This document shows positions 43,476 to 53,262 of a stretch of 64,000 nucleotides of DNA, in pieces (positions within the stretch are counted from its first letter, which is position 1; each line of letters opens with the position of its first letter). The translations under genes and the position numbers were made by a program. Source of the DNA: an uncultured Prevotellaceae bacterium. GTDB taxonomy: Bacteria > Bacteroidota > Bacteroidia > Bacteroidales > Bacteroidaceae. The notes beneath the pieces were generated by a model. It was not told the DNA's origin. It did no database searches and worked only from the letters and a program-made list of their open reading frames with translations. The DNA lies in NCBI GenBank assembly GCA_900315075.1, contig OMXV01000001.1, positions 124,001-188,000 on the forward strand, given 5' to 3'.

Positions 43476-44528
43476 ATGACATTAAAATCATATAAATCAT
43501 ATATTGCAATTATCATCGCACTTCTGCTGACAGGAGGAATGATCATATCCTGTGTGGAAGAGGAGGAATATGCCAACAGTCCGCAGGGCAATTTCGAGGC
43601 GTTGTGGCATATTATCGACGAGCACTATTGCTTCTTTGACTATAAAAAGGAAACTATAGGCCTCGACTGGAACGAGGTGTATGCCCGCTATGCGCCACAG
43701 TTTCACGAGGGTATGACCACAGAACAACAATTTGAGGTGCTCGCCAATATGCTTTCAGAACTTCGCGATGGCCATGTGAACATCTACACCTCGTTTAACA
43801 CCGCCCGCGAATGGAGTTGGCAAGAGCAATATCCAAGCAACGTGAGCGACACCCTACTCCGTCGCTATTTAGGCACCGACTACCGCATCAGTGCAGGTAT
43901 GCGCTACCGCGTGCTCGACGACAACATCGGCTACATCCGCTACAGCAGTTTCAGCAGTGACGTGGGCACCGGCAACCTCGACGAGGTTCTCATACACTTG
44001 GCACCCTGCGAGGCTCTCATCATCGACATCCGCGGCAATGGTGGCGGACTGGTCACCACAGCCGAACACCTCGCCTCCTGTTTCACCAACGAGAAGATCA
44101 AGGTGGGGTATATCCAACATAAAACGGGAAAAGGGCACAACGACTTCTCAAAAATGGAAGAACAATGGCTGAAACCTACCTCGGGCGTGAGATGGCAGAA
44201 ACCAGTCGCCGTGCTCACCAACCGTGGGGTCTTCAGTGCCGCCAATGAGTTTGTGAAATACATGAAATGCTGTCCACAAACCATCATCGTAGGCGACCAT
44301 ACCGGCGGCGGAGGCGGTCTGCCCTTCTCCAGCGAATTGCCTAACGGTTGGAGCATCCGTTTCTCGGCATGCCCCATGTACGACCGCGACGGCCAAATCA
44401 CCGAGCATGGCATCGACCCCGACTATTTTGTCTCGCTCACCGACGAGGACTTTGCCCGTGGTCGCGACACCATCATCGAAGAAGCGAGGAGGAGGCTGAA
44501 AATTGAAGGGGAGTTAAAGAGTAGTTAA
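43476..44528 (+). CDS. S41-family (C-terminal processing) peptidase lipoprotein
   Basis: This 350-residue peptidase has a lipoprotein signal (IIIALLLTGGMIISC, Cys26). The N-terminal helical domain has FEALWHIIDEHYCFFDYK and LSELRDGHVNIYT, followed by a reduced linker without an obvious full PDZ domain. The S41 catalytic domain has DDNIGYIRYSSF, LIIDIRGNGGG and TNRGVFSAANEFV with Ser254, then IIVGDHTGGGGGLPFSSELP. Proteins of this type cleave unknown secreted substrates at the cell envelope. The catalytic Lys of classical Ctp enzymes is not obvious at the usual spacing. The ATG follows a repeat unit; the C-terminus (LKIEGELKSS, TAG) is encoded by repeat D. Confidence 0.87.
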   Translation: MTLKSYKSYIAIIIALLLTGGMIISCVEEEEYANSPQGNFEALWHIIDEHYCFFDYKKETIGLDWNEVYARYAPQFHEGMTTEQQFEVLANMLSELRDGHVNIYTSFNTAREWSWQEQYPSNVSDTLLRRYLGTDYRISAGMRYRVLDDNIGYIRYSSFSSDVGTGNLDEVLIHLAPCEALIIDIRGNGGGLVTTAEHLASCFTNEKIKVGYIQHKTGKGHNDFSKMEEQWLKPTSGVRWQKPVAVLTNRGVFSAANEFVKYMKCCPQTIIVGDHTGGGGGLPFSSELPNGWSIRFSACPMYDRDGQITEHGIDPDYFVSLTDEDFARGRDTIIEEARRRLKIEGELKSS

Positions 44529-44560
44529 AAGGGAGTTAAAAGGGAGTTAAAGGGACAAAT
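44495..44560 (+). repeat. GTAGTTAAAGG array, copy D
   Basis: GAAAATTGAAGGGGAGTTAA and AGAGTAGTTAAAAGGGAGTT run into two further 11-mer units and GGGACAAATG. The S41 peptidase stop codon is inside. Words of the CTTCTAATTCCTAAC type follow at 44577-44600. Confidence 0.65.
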
Positions 44561-44629
44561 GCCCTGACGCTTCCACTTCTAGCTTCTAATTCCTAACCAC
44601 TAACCTCTCACCATTAAAACATTATAATC

Positions 44630-45904
44630 ATGAACCTAAAATCACTTAAAAACGAAATGCAAGATGTTCTGGAAAGCAACATCCTGCGCTTTTGGCTCAA
44701 AAACATGATAGACGAGGAAAATGGAGGATTCTATGGCCGTATCGACGGACAGGGAACCCTTCATGCGGAAACAGAGAAAGGAGCCATCCTGAACGCCCGC
44801 ATCCTGTGGGCTTTCTCTGCAGCCTATCGTGTGCTTCGCAAGCCTGAATACTTAGATGCTGCCACACGTGCCAAGCGGTATATCATCGACCATTTCTTCG
44901 ACGGCGAGTATGGAGGTGTGTACTGGAGCCTTGACAGCAAGGGGAATCCGCTCGACACAAAAAAGCAGTTTTATGCCATCGGCTTTGCCATTTACGGCTT
45001 GTCGGAGTTTGCTCGTGCCACCGGAGACGCTGAGGCACTGGACTATGCCCTCGACCTCTTCGACTGTATCGAGGAACATGCACTCGACCATGAGTATAAC
45101 GGATATATTGAGGCATGCACTCGCGAATGGGGAGAAATAGCCGACATGCGTCTCTCGGAACTTGACGCCAACTATCCCAAATCGCAGAACACCCATCTGC
45201 ACATCATCGAACCATACACCAACCTCTATAGGTGTCTGAAGGAGATGCGCGAAGTGAGTTCGTGCAACTATGTGCCTTCTATCGGTGCTGTGCTCCCTGT
45301 GGGTATCACAGTGCCGGAGGAAACCTTTGAACGCATAGCTGCTGCGCTGCGCAACCTCATCAACATCTTCACCGACCGCATTCTCAATCCTGAGACTCAC
45401 CATCTGGATTTATTCTTTGAGAACGACTGGACACGTGGCGCCGGCGCTTTAGAGAGCTACGGCCATGACATTGAATGTTCATGGCTTCTACATGAGGCAG
45501 CCCTTGTGTTGGACGACAAAGTGGTGCTACGCAAAGTGGAACCCATTGTCCAGCAGGTGGCAAAAGCATCAGAGAAAGGACTTTGCGATGATGGTTCCAT
45601 GCTCCATGAGGCAAATCTCGACACTGGCTATGTGGATACCGACCGCCATTGGTGGGTACAGGCAGAAACCGTTGTGGGATTCTACAACATCTATCAGTAC
45701 TTTGATGATGAGACAGCACTAAAAAAGGCACTTGACTGTTGGGATTACATCAAGCGCCATCTCATTGACAGAGAAGGAGGTGAATGGTGGTGGAGCTGCG
45801 ACCCAGAGGGCAATATCAACCACCATGACGACAAAGCAGGTTTCTGGAAATGTCCCTACCACAACTCCCGCATGTGTCTTGAAATCATGGAAAGAATTAA
45901 ATGA
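44630..45904 (+). CDS. AGE-family epimerase, probable cellobiose 2-epimerase
   Basis: This 424-residue (alpha/alpha)6-barrel sugar epimerase belongs to the N-acylglucosamine 2-epimerase superfamily. Cellobiose 2-epimerase hallmarks are FWLKNMIDEENGGFYGRID, NARILWAFSAAYRVL, YGGVYWSLDSKGNPLDTKKQ, ESYGHDIECSWLLHEAA with His279, HWWVQAETVVGFYNIYQ and KCPYHNSRMCLEI with His411. These two histidines are in the positions of the general acid/base pair. It would convert cellobiose or mannobiose-type disaccharides (glucose to mannose at the reducing end), in the cytoplasm. It is separated from the downstream locus by a 121-bp inverted-repeat element. No partner mannosidase or phosphorylase is in the window. 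Confidence 0.87.
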   Translation: MNLKSLKNEMQDVLESNILRFWLKNMIDEENGGFYGRIDGQGTLHAETEKGAILNARILWAFSAAYRVLRKPEYLDAATRAKRYIIDHFFDGEYGGVYWSLDSKGNPLDTKKQFYAIGFAIYGLSEFARATGDAEALDYALDLFDCIEEHALDHEYNGYIEACTREWGEIADMRLSELDANYPKSQNTHLHIIEPYTNLYRCLKEMREVSSCNYVPSIGAVLPVGITVPEETFERIAAALRNLINIFTDRILNPETHHLDLFFENDWTRGAGALESYGHDIECSWLLHEAALVLDDKVVLRKVEPIVQQVAKASEKGLCDDGSMLHEANLDTGYVDTDRHWWVQAETVVGFYNIYQYFDDETALKKALDCWDYIKRHLIDREGGEWWWSCDPEGNINHHDDKAGFWKCPYHNSRMCLEIMERIK

Positions 45905-46025
45905 GGGTGTGTCAAAATGATAAAACTTGAAATCACAACTTATAGATTGTAAGGAAGGAGAACGGCCGCCATAATTACTGCTAATTATAAATGTCAATAG
46001 TGAAAATCTTCATTTTGACACACCC
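45905..46025. mobile_element. MITE-like element with 16-bp perfect terminal inverted repeats
   Basis: GGGTGTGTCAAAATGA (45905-45920) is exactly inverted at 46010-46025, enclosing 89 bp of non-coding DNA. It starts directly after the epimerase stop codon and ends 8 bp before the GH105 stop codon on the other strand. Size and ends are MITE-like, but no transposase with these ends is in the window and no clear target duplication was found. It may also serve as terminator for both convergent genes. Confidence 0.6.
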
Positions 46026-46033
46026 CCATGACG

Positions 46034-47149
46034 TTACTTTTCAATATACCTCACATATTCGCAAGCCGCAAGCAGGAAAGCTCCTACACCGAAATTAGCC
46101 TGTGAATTAGCATCCACCTTCTGTCCGGGAATAGCCCGTTCTCCGATAGGCTGTACATAGCCAACCTTTCCGTCGGCCTGCAAAGCAGTCTTCGTCAAGT
46201 ATTTCCATGCCTTTTTTATGGTCGGAGCAAACTCTTTCTTGGAAAGATAGCCATTGTTTACACCCCATAGCAGCCCATAGCAAAAGAAAGCAGTGCCCGA
46301 AGTTTCCGGCCCAGGAGCTTGTTCTGGGTCCATCATCGACCGAGTCCAATATCCTTGGGGTTGTTGGATTTTTGCTACGGCACGTGCCAGACGGACGAAC
46401 TTCTCACAAAAGAAAGGTTGGTGGACATAGTCTTTCGGCATATCCTGCAATACTTTGGCCAAGCCAGCAAGCACCCAACCGTCGCCACGTGCCCAGAAAT
46501 CCTTCTTGCCATTATTGGTCTTATGCTTAGGATAGATGTATTTGCCATCGCGGAAATAGAGGCCGGTCTCATTATCGAGCATGATACTGTCGCTATAGAG
46601 TATATTCTCATAGAGTTTCCCCAAGTATTTGGTGTCACCCGTCAATTTATACATTTTGGTCATCACAGGCATCACCATATATAGAGCATCTGCCCACCAC
46701 CAGTAGTCGTGCACCTTGGAGTCAGCTTCATATCCCATCACCTCCTTCGCACGGGCTACTTTCTTCTCATCGGGTGAAAGGTTATAGAGATCAATATATG
46801 TCTGAAAACAAATCTGCCAGTCACCGAAGAGCACGAAGTCCTGTCCTTCGCCATACTGTTGGTATTTCCATTTGGCAGGATCGGGTTCTGTAGCACCCTT
46901 CCAATGGTTATATTCTGCCCATCGTATGCTGTAATCGAGCATCTGCTGGTTGTGCAGCAGTTTATAAACCTCCATATTACCAGTGTGATAGGCAGCATTG
47001 TCCCAGAATGCCCTTACCTCTGCAGGATTGTTAGTCTGCCAGTAGGTATTCACACGCCTGATGACTTCCTTTACCTCATCACCCGTCCATGAGCGGGCCT
47101 GGCTTGCCATTGCCGATAGCAAAGCAAAGCAAAAGATGATTTTTCTCAT
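46034..47149 (-). CDS. GH105 unsaturated rhamnogalacturonyl/glucuronyl hydrolase
   Basis: This 371-residue secreted enzyme has a signal peptide (MRKIIFCFALLSAMASQARS). The (alpha/alpha)6-barrel segments of GH105/GH88 are present: FGDWQICFQTYIDLYNL, DYWWWADALYMVMPVMTKM, FWARGDGWVLAGLAKVLQDM, GYWTRSMMDPEQAPGPETSG and TAFFCYGLLWGVNNGYL. Such enzymes hydrolyse unsaturated uronyl groups left by polysaccharide lyases on pectin fragments. The Met at 47149 is preferred to 47161 because it starts the signal peptide. It is downstream of susD in the same direction, so it belongs to that glycan-utilisation locus. Substrate type (rhamnogalacturonan I or other) is an inference from family. Confidence 0.88.
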   Translation of the reverse strand: MRKIIFCFALLSAMASQARSWTGDEVKEVIRRVNTYWQTNNPAEVRAFWDNAAYHTGNMEVYKLLHNQQMLDYSIRWAEYNHWKGATEPDPAKWKYQQYGEGQDFVLFGDWQICFQTYIDLYNLSPDEKKVARAKEVMGYEADSKVHDYWWWADALYMVMPVMTKMYKLTGDTKYLGKLYENILYSDSIMLDNETGLYFRDGKYIYPKHKTNNGKKDFWARGDGWVLAGLAKVLQDMPKDYVHQPFFCEKFVRLARAVAKIQQPQGYWTRSMMDPEQAPGPETSGTAFFCYGLLWGVNNGYLSKKEFAPTIKKAWKYLTKTALQADGKVGYVQPIGERAIPGQKVDANSQANFGVGAFLLAACEYVRYIEK

Positions 47150-47199
47150 TGTACTTGTCAATAAATGAATAGTTCAAGTTTCGCATTCGCTCAATTTGC

Positions 47200-47250
47200 A
47201 GTAGTTAAAGGGTAGTTAAAAGGTAGTTAAAGAGTAGTTAAAGGGACGTA
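47200..47250 (+). repeat. GTAGTTAAAGG array, copy E
   Basis: Four 11-bp GTAGTTAAAGG-type units and GGGACG. It lies between the GH105 start and the SusD stop. The word TTGCGAAAGTTGAGT follows near 47331, as in the gap at 18.45 kb. Confidence 0.65.
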
Positions 47251-47375
47251 TGCTCATTATTACAGCCATTTTGTGAAATATGACGCAATCTATACCTTTA
47301 AAACCATTTTCCCGCCTAATCTCTCCTTACTTGCGAAAGTTGAGTGAATAATCAAAAGTACTGTTTGATACAAGG

Positions 47376-47404
47376 GGGGCAGTCCACTTTGCGCAGACTG
47401 CCCC
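47376..47404 (-). terminator. Hairpin after susD
   Basis: GGGGCAGTC and GACTGCCCC form a 9-bp GC-rich stem with an 11-nt loop. On the minus strand a weak TTGTATC tail follows. It lies 55 bp after the susD stop codon and may partly end the susCD transcript before GH105. Confidence 0.6.
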
Positions 47405-47458
47405 GCTGCCTTTGAAACGCTACATATAACCTAATACAACTATGTATGAATGACAGGC

Positions 47459-49498
47459 TTAATTAGCAATCTCCTCATCGGCCACAGCATCCTCCCAATT
47501 CGTCCACATCGGTATAGACTCGTCATAGCCGTCGTAACCATAGTTCTGACGCAATTGCCCCTTGTTGTTGGCTGTGATGGCAGAGTTTGGAACAGGCCAG
47601 AACAGGTTGTGCTTGTTGATTTTATATTCGTAGGTTTGGTTGCCCTGCTGTCCTTTGCCATAGGGATGATTGAACACGTTGTAAGTGGTGCAACGGCGAT
47701 ACCAGTAGCTGCCACCTTTGAGGTCTGTACCCTCTTGCTTGTCCCATGTGTTCAGGTCGTAGGTGTTACCCCATTCGTCGGGTTTTCCGCTGCGGGCGAG
47801 ACACCAGCTGACGCGCACCATCTCAGCCTGACGGAACTCTTCAAGGTAGAGTTCGCGGGCACGCTCTGACATAATATCGCCAATAGTGACTGTTGTGTAC
47901 ATTTTCTTGGCATTGGCACGTTTGCGGATAACGTTCACGTCACTGGCAGCCTCTGCATTCTTTCCCTGGTAGAAGCGAGCCTCTGCACGCAGCAGATAAG
48001 TCTCAGCCAGACGGAAGAGGTACATATCGCCGTTGGCACCTTTGCCAGACGCACCTTGGAATTGGTTGGCACCCATATTTTGTTCGTTGGGTGTATCGAG
48101 GATGTAGAGTTGATAGAGTGGCGTGGGATACCAGCTGCGGATAGTGTCGGAGCAGAGGATATCGCCCTTGTGGACTAAAATCTTTGAAGGATCAGAGGGA
48201 TCAGCATAATCCTCGGTGGCATATAGCTGATAGTTTTGTCCGTAGCAGTCAGACTTCCGGTTGTTGTATTTGAAGTCTTCCATCTCCATCCAGTTGCCCA
48301 CCTCACGGTTGTGGCGCAGGTCCTGCCAGTCGTACTCACCATTCTCATCCATCCAGATGGTCTTGTTATAGTAGTAAGAAGTACGGTTCAGAGCAATACC
48401 ACGTCCGGCAACGCGCACCCAGTCGAGTTCCTCATTGTAATCCTTGTTATTGCGGGCGATGTTCTGTCCGGGGCCACCCAGTCCGTGTGGGTCTCGGATG
48501 ATACCGTTGCTCCAGTGGGCGAAGCAAGCACGCATAATATTATAGGTGGTGAAATCCTGGTCGTTGCTGTTGGAGATCATCATGATGGTTTCCTTATTTG
48601 ACGGGTCAGCAATGTTTGGTGTACGGTGCAAATCCCAGATCACATTACGTGTTACCTTCCAAGTCTTCTCGTTGCCAGAGGGCTGCCAGGTGCCAAAGGG
48701 CTCGGTCATGAGCGCCAGACCATGATTATTGATCAGGTCGGTGGCCATTGTCTCGGCTTTTGCATATTCGCCGATAGCCAAGTAGCACTTGATAAGTAAA
48801 TGCATACAACCTTCCTGGTTCACCTGTCCCACATAACTCATCTTAGACTGTGAAGGAACATGCTGCACGGCAAACTCCAAATCATTGACCAACATTTTAA
48901 AAATAGCTTCCTTGCTGGTTGAGGTGTAGTTGCGTTTTGGCACGCTGATAAGTTTTGTGACCAAAGGGATGTCGCCAAACTGCAAAGCCAGGTTGTAATA
49001 AGCATATGCTCTATGGAAATAGGCACGTCCCTTGTAAGCATCACGAGTTGCATCATCGAGACCTTTCACCTGGTCAACATACGAGAGAATGGAGTTGGCA
49101 TATTTGACCATGCTATAGCCTTGGTCCCAGAAACGCTGCATGTAGTTGCCATCACCACCGCCTGCCATTCCGGAGGTAGGTGTTAGTTTGGCGTCGAAGT
49201 TGTCCTGGAAGCCACCACCCATATCGGTTTTGGCATACATTCCGACATCAGACATGAGGTAGTTGGTAAAGATACCCACATTGTTCCAGTTACCGTCGAT
49301 ACGGTAGGTTTTCAATTGCTTGTCGCACTGTGCAAGGGCAGCCTGCAGACCGGCCTCTGTGCTGTAGGTAGTAGCCGGTTCATAGAATGACAATGGATCT
49401 TGCTCCAAGAATGAGTCACCGCAGCCGACCATCATCGAGGCCATTGCTATTACGGCCACTCCACCCTTAAATATATTCTTGTTGTTCATTTCTTTCAT
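47459..49498 (-). CDS. susD: SusD/RagB-family glycan-binding lipoprotein
   Basis: This 679-residue surface lipoprotein binds oligosaccharides and forms a lid over the SusC barrel. The signal has a lipobox with Cys26 (MASMMVGCGDSFLEQDP). Typical segments are YKGRAYFHRAYAYYNLALQF then GDIPLV (TPR region), HLLIKCYLAIGEYAKAETMA, YLFRLAETYLLRAEARFYQ, and a late SERARELYLEEFRQAEMVRV. The C-terminus is W(K/Y)-type (YEYKINKHNLFWPVPNSAI). It is long for the family, consistent with a larger or branched glycan ligand. It starts 45 bp after susC, same strand. Start at 49498; the second Met at 49489 would also serve. Confidence 0.93.
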   Translation of the reverse strand: MKEMNNKNIFKGGVAVIAMASMMVGCGDSFLEQDPLSFYEPATTYSTEAGLQAALAQCDKQLKTYRIDGNWNNVGIFTNYLMSDVGMYAKTDMGGGFQDNFDAKLTPTSGMAGGGDGNYMQRFWDQGYSMVKYANSILSYVDQVKGLDDATRDAYKGRAYFHRAYAYYNLALQFGDIPLVTKLISVPKRNYTSTSKEAIFKMLVNDLEFAVQHVPSQSKMSYVGQVNQEGCMHLLIKCYLAIGEYAKAETMATDLINNHGLALMTEPFGTWQPSGNEKTWKVTRNVIWDLHRTPNIADPSNKETIMMISNSNDQDFTTYNIMRACFAHWSNGIIRDPHGLGGPGQNIARNNKDYNEELDWVRVAGRGIALNRTSYYYNKTIWMDENGEYDWQDLRHNREVGNWMEMEDFKYNNRKSDCYGQNYQLYATEDYADPSDPSKILVHKGDILCSDTIRSWYPTPLYQLYILDTPNEQNMGANQFQGASGKGANGDMYLFRLAETYLLRAEARFYQGKNAEAASDVNVIRKRANAKKMYTTVTIGDIMSERARELYLEEFRQAEMVRVSWCLARSGKPDEWGNTYDLNTWDKQEGTDLKGGSYWYRRCTTYNVFNHPYGKGQQGNQTYEYKINKHNLFWPVPNSAITANNKGQLRQNYGYDGYDESIPMWTNWEDAVADEEIAN

Positions 49499-49542
49499 TA
49501 TTTTAAGTAATCAAAAATACTAATTACTGATTCCTAATATCT

Positions 49543-52500
49543 TTAGAGTGTCACATTCAGGCCAAACATGAACTGACGGTTGGCGAAGCCTCCAGTCTCG
49601 GGATCACCGTATTCCCAACTGTCGATGGTAAAGACATTGTTGATGCCAGCAGTCACATGTACACGCTGAATACCAATCTTATTGGTCAATTCAGTGGGGA
49701 GGGTGTAACCAAGTGTGATGTTGTCCAAACGGACGAAGCTACGGTTATAGACTTTCTCGATACCTGTCACGCCAGAGGGACCCACAGCGTTCAGACGACC
49801 GTAATCATTGGTCGGGTTATTGGGTGTCCAGTATTCCTTCTTAAAGGTATTACATGTCTGGGTGAACATTGAACCAGAGTTGTCACCATTAAGCCAATAG
49901 CCGGCGCGGCTCTTATGGCCCATGTAGCTGTACATCGAGAATGAGAAGGTGAAGTTCTTCAGGAAGGTGAAGTCATTACGCATATTCCAGTAGATTGGCG
50001 GTTGTGTAGTGCCCTGGTAGGTTCTATCCTTATCATTATATACAGGAATCCTTGTTCCATCTTCGAGGACCTTGTCATCTTCAGTATAGACATTGACAAC
50101 TTTCGGGTCACCAGGTTTCTGATTCACCTTGGCAGCCTCTTCAACCTCGTTAGCCTGCCAGATGCCGTCGGTCTTCCAATACCAAATCTCGCCGATGGGC
50201 TTGCCAATAAACCATCCATTGCTGGTATCGTCCATTTCCTTGCCATCCTCATCATACTCATAGTAGAGGTGCTTGATTTTGTTCTTGTTGTAAGAGAAGC
50301 CCAGTGTGGTGTTCCACTTGAAGTTCTCTGTATCGATGTTACGAGTGTTCAGCGTAATCTCAAAACCGGTGTTGGTCACTTCACCAAGGTTGGTGGTGAT
50401 GCTGCTGAAACCTGTGAAGTTAGGCAGGCGCTGGCCCATAATCATGTCGTGTGTACGCTTGTGGTAGAAGTCGAAGCTACCAGAGATACGATTTTTGAGG
50501 AGAGAGAAGTCGAGACCGAAGTTCCAAGAGGAAGTTTTCTCCCACTCCAGATTCGGATTGCCCAAACGGCTCACCTGAAGGGCATTGAGCACTTCTTGTG
50601 TAGTGGATCCGAACTTATAGTAAGCATAGAGGCCACCGTTGGCCAAGTTAGACAATGCCAGATAGGTGTCGCTCAGCGAGCGGTTACCATTGGTACCGTA
50701 ACTGATGCGCAGCTTGGCCATGTCGAGCCAATTCCAGTCTTGTGCGAACTTCTCCTCAGAGAGCACCCAGCTGGCACCCAGCGACCAGAAGTTGGCCCAT
50801 GGGTTATTCTGTCCGAAGGCGGAATAGCCGTCACGACGCACTGTTGCCGTCAGCATGTATCTGTCCATGAATCCGTAGAACAAACGACCTAAATAAGCGG
50901 CTGCGGTGTAGTGTGTATCATTGGTTCTGAATGAACTCTGCTCTTTGTTGGCGCCCTCAATATAGTGGAATCCCAGCACATCGGTAGGTGTGATATTACG
51001 GGCATGAATCTCATCGTACCAGTAACGATTCTCCTCAGCCTCCTGAACGAGTGTTACAGTGAAGTGGTGCAGGTCGTTGTATGTACGGTCCCATGTCAAC
51101 GTATTGTTCAGACTCCAGTTGAAGGTCTTCGAGGTGTTACGGTTGGAGCCTCGGTCGGCAGCTTTGCTGTCAGGCAGTGAAGCCGACATCCAGTAACGGT
51201 CGTAGAACCACTGATAACGTGGAGAGATATTGAACTGATAGGTGAAGCCGTAAGGTAATGTCAACTTAGCATTGAAAATGGTGTTGAGCACAGTGTAACC
51301 TTTATCCAGGTCAATATACTTCTGCTGGAAGTGATAGTTGTAACCACCGTTAGTGGGGTTTCCTGTACGTGGGTATTGTATCTCATTGCCATCGGCATCG
51401 AAGCGAGAGGCATAGGGTGATTCACGCAGCTGGTTGTCGTCCCAATAGTTGCTGCCCAGGGGCACCTTCTGTGAGATATCGCTACGGTCCTGGAAGTTGA
51501 CATTTGCGCCCACTTCGAGCCAATCAGTAATCTTGGCATTCAGTTTCATATTGGCACGGTAGGTGTGATAGTCATCACCCTGAATGGCACCCTCATTATT
51601 CAGATAGCCGAAGCCCAGATAGTAGTTGATTCTGTCAGTTGCGCCCGAGATACTGGCATTGTAATCCTGATTGAAACCTGTGCGGAAAACAGCGTCTTCC
51701 CAATTGTAGGTCTTACCATTCAGGAAGTTCTCCATCACAAGAGCGGCATCAGCATCAAATCCCATACGGCGTGCATAGAGGCTGAGCATCGACTCACCAG
51801 CCTGTGAGGTTTTTGGTCCGTTGCTGGCCCACTGGTCCTGTGAGATGCCATATTGTGAGAGATTATTATAGTTGTCATAGTATCCAACGGGAATACCACT
51901 GTCCTTACCATAGTAGCCCCATGTACCGTCTTCACGATAGCCGTAAGTCTGAGCCTTGTACCAGTCTTCGCGGTAGGTCATATACTCGCTGGGACTGAAC
52001 ACGTCGCGATAGACAGCCTTTGTATTGGCTGCGAAGTTCGTGCTCACGTTGATGATAGGCTTGCCTTCCTTTCCTTTCTTTGTGGTGATGATGATGACAC
52101 CACTGGCAGCCTTGGCACCATAGATAGCAGCCGATGAGGCATCCTTCAGCACATCGATTTGCCCGATATCATCGGGGTTGATTTCCGAGAGGCTACCAGC
52201 GAACTGCATACCATCTAATATAATAAGAGGAGCGTTGTGCGAACCATCGGTGTAGAGAGAGTTCTGACCACGCAGCTGAATGCTGGCGTTAGCCTGGGCA
52301 TCAGAACTAAATCCGATTTGCAAACCCGGTGTACCACGTAGCAAGTCCTGCACCGTGCCTGGGTTCTGATCGGCAACTTTTCTAGGGTCGATTTGCACGA
52401 CAGAACCAGTCAGGTCCTTCTTACGCATCGTACCGTAACCTACCACCACCACTTCTTGTAAGGCTTCTGAGCCTTCTTCCAGGATGACGTTAAGCGTCTG

Positions 52501-52821
52501 CCCAGATTTAAAGGCGATTTCCTTGGTAGCGTAGCCAATGTAAGTAACGACAAGTGTACCCTGTGCTGGTACGTCTTTTAATTCAAAGTTGCCGTCGAAA
52601 TCGGTTACAGTACCGACACCAGCAGCATCTTTTACCTTAACAGTGGCACCGATAATCGGCTCACCGTTTTTGTCTGTCACCTGACCTTTCACGACAGCGC
52701 TCTGCTGAACGACCTGAAATGCCGGGTCTGCCATTGTCGGCAATGGGAATGCCGTCATTCCTACTGCCAACGCCATTGCGAAGCATAGCTTCTTGAATGG
52801 AATTGAATGAGCATAGTTCAT
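49543..52821 (-). CDS. susC: SusC/RagA-family TonB-dependent glycan transporter
   Basis: This 1092-residue outer-membrane transporter imports oligosaccharides with TonB energy. After the N-terminal signal (FKKLCFAMALAVGMTAFPLP) there is a carboxypeptidase-regulatory-like domain (VKGQVTDKNGEPIIGATVKV, residues about 43-120). The plug follows (EVVVVGYGTMRKKDLTGSVV; PLIILDGMQFAGSLSEINPD; DASSAAIYGAKAASGVIIIT), then the long barrel ending RQFMFGLNVTL. The open frame extends to 52929, but the Met at 52821 gives the signal peptide. A TAnnTTTG box at 52895-52902 places the transcript start between these two positions. It is transcribed with susD and lies divergent to the HTCS regulator, which probably controls it. 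Confidence 0.95.
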   Translation of the reverse strand: MNYAHSIPFKKLCFAMALAVGMTAFPLPTMADPAFQVVQQSAVVKGQVTDKNGEPIIGATVKVKDAAGVGTVTDFDGNFELKDVPAQGTLVVTYIGYATKEIAFKSGQTLNVILEEGSEALQEVVVVGYGTMRKKDLTGSVVQIDPRKVADQNPGTVQDLLRGTPGLQIGFSSDAQANASIQLRGQNSLYTDGSHNAPLIILDGMQFAGSLSEINPDDIGQIDVLKDASSAAIYGAKAASGVIIITTKKGKEGKPIINVSTNFAANTKAVYRDVFSPSEYMTYREDWYKAQTYGYREDGTWGYYGKDSGIPVGYYDNYNNLSQYGISQDQWASNGPKTSQAGESMLSLYARRMGFDADAALVMENFLNGKTYNWEDAVFRTGFNQDYNASISGATDRINYYLGFGYLNNEGAIQGDDYHTYRANMKLNAKITDWLEVGANVNFQDRSDISQKVPLGSNYWDDNQLRESPYASRFDADGNEIQYPRTGNPTNGGYNYHFQQKYIDLDKGYTVLNTIFNAKLTLPYGFTYQFNISPRYQWFYDRYWMSASLPDSKAADRGSNRNTSKTFNWSLNNTLTWDRTYNDLHHFTVTLVQEAEENRYWYDEIHARNITPTDVLGFHYIEGANKEQSSFRTNDTHYTAAAYLGRLFYGFMDRYMLTATVRRDGYSAFGQNNPWANFWSLGASWVLSEEKFAQDWNWLDMAKLRISYGTNGNRSLSDTYLALSNLANGGLYAYYKFGSTTQEVLNALQVSRLGNPNLEWEKTSSWNFGLDFSLLKNRISGSFDFYHKRTHDMIMGQRLPNFTGFSSITTNLGEVTNTGFEITLNTRNIDTENFKWNTTLGFSYNKNKIKHLYYEYDEDGKEMDDTSNGWFIGKPIGEIWYWKTDGIWQANEVEEAAKVNQKPGDPKVVNVYTEDDKVLEDGTRIPVYNDKDRTYQGTTQPPIYWNMRNDFTFLKNFTFSFSMYSYMGHKSRAGYWLNGDNSGSMFTQTCNTFKKEYWTPNNPTNDYGRLNAVGPSGVTGIEKVYNRSFVRLDNITLGYTLPTELTNKIGIQRVHVTAGINNVFTIDSWEYGDPETGGFANRQFMFGLNVTL

Positions 52822-52894
52822 TTGATACGGTTTTTTAATTAATGATTTATGGTTAATGATAATACTCAACGTAAACGACTGTTGAATCCGTATG

Positions 52895-52902
52895 CAAAGA
52901 TA
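52895..52902 (-). promoter_or_regulatory. -7 element of susCD
   Basis: On the minus strand this reads TATCTTTG followed by CATACGG. Transcription from here would leave a leader of about 65 nt before the susC ATG at 52821. No clear -33 element, as expected for an activator-dependent PUL promoter. Confidence 0.5.
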
Positions 52903-53119
52903 GGGAAACAGTAAAGAAGCGATGTCCACTTATCATTATTTTGGGGAGACAAATCATTATTTTTCTCTATTTCATTGGAGTTTCACGCATTATGCTACTA
53001 AATATTTATTTTTTCCTCCTCAAATTCGATGGGTAGGCAGATGTGCCATATATCGCCTGGAAGCGCAAAATAACACAAATAAAACGGCAAAAAAATGATA
53101 GCAATGCCAAATAAATCAT

Positions 53120-53127
53120 TATCTTTG
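53120..53127 (+). promoter_or_regulatory. -7 element of the HTCS gene
   Basis: TATCTTTG followed by CAGC lies about 135 bp before the chosen start. The 217 bp between the two divergent -7 boxes (52903-53119) should hold the regulator binding site; no conspicuous palindrome was noted. Confidence 0.4.
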
Positions 53128-53262
53128 CAGCGGCATCGTGAATAAAAGGATGCCTCTTTACACACCGCAAAAAGGAATTAGACTTCTTATTAAATCAGAG
53201 GTATTAACCTACAATTATTTATGCGTATTTGCCACACAAAAGTACCAAATATCATTCATCAT

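Noticed and set aside
50002-50892. 296-codon open frame on the + strand
   Set aside because: Antisense to susC; Val/His-rich composition typical of shadow frames.
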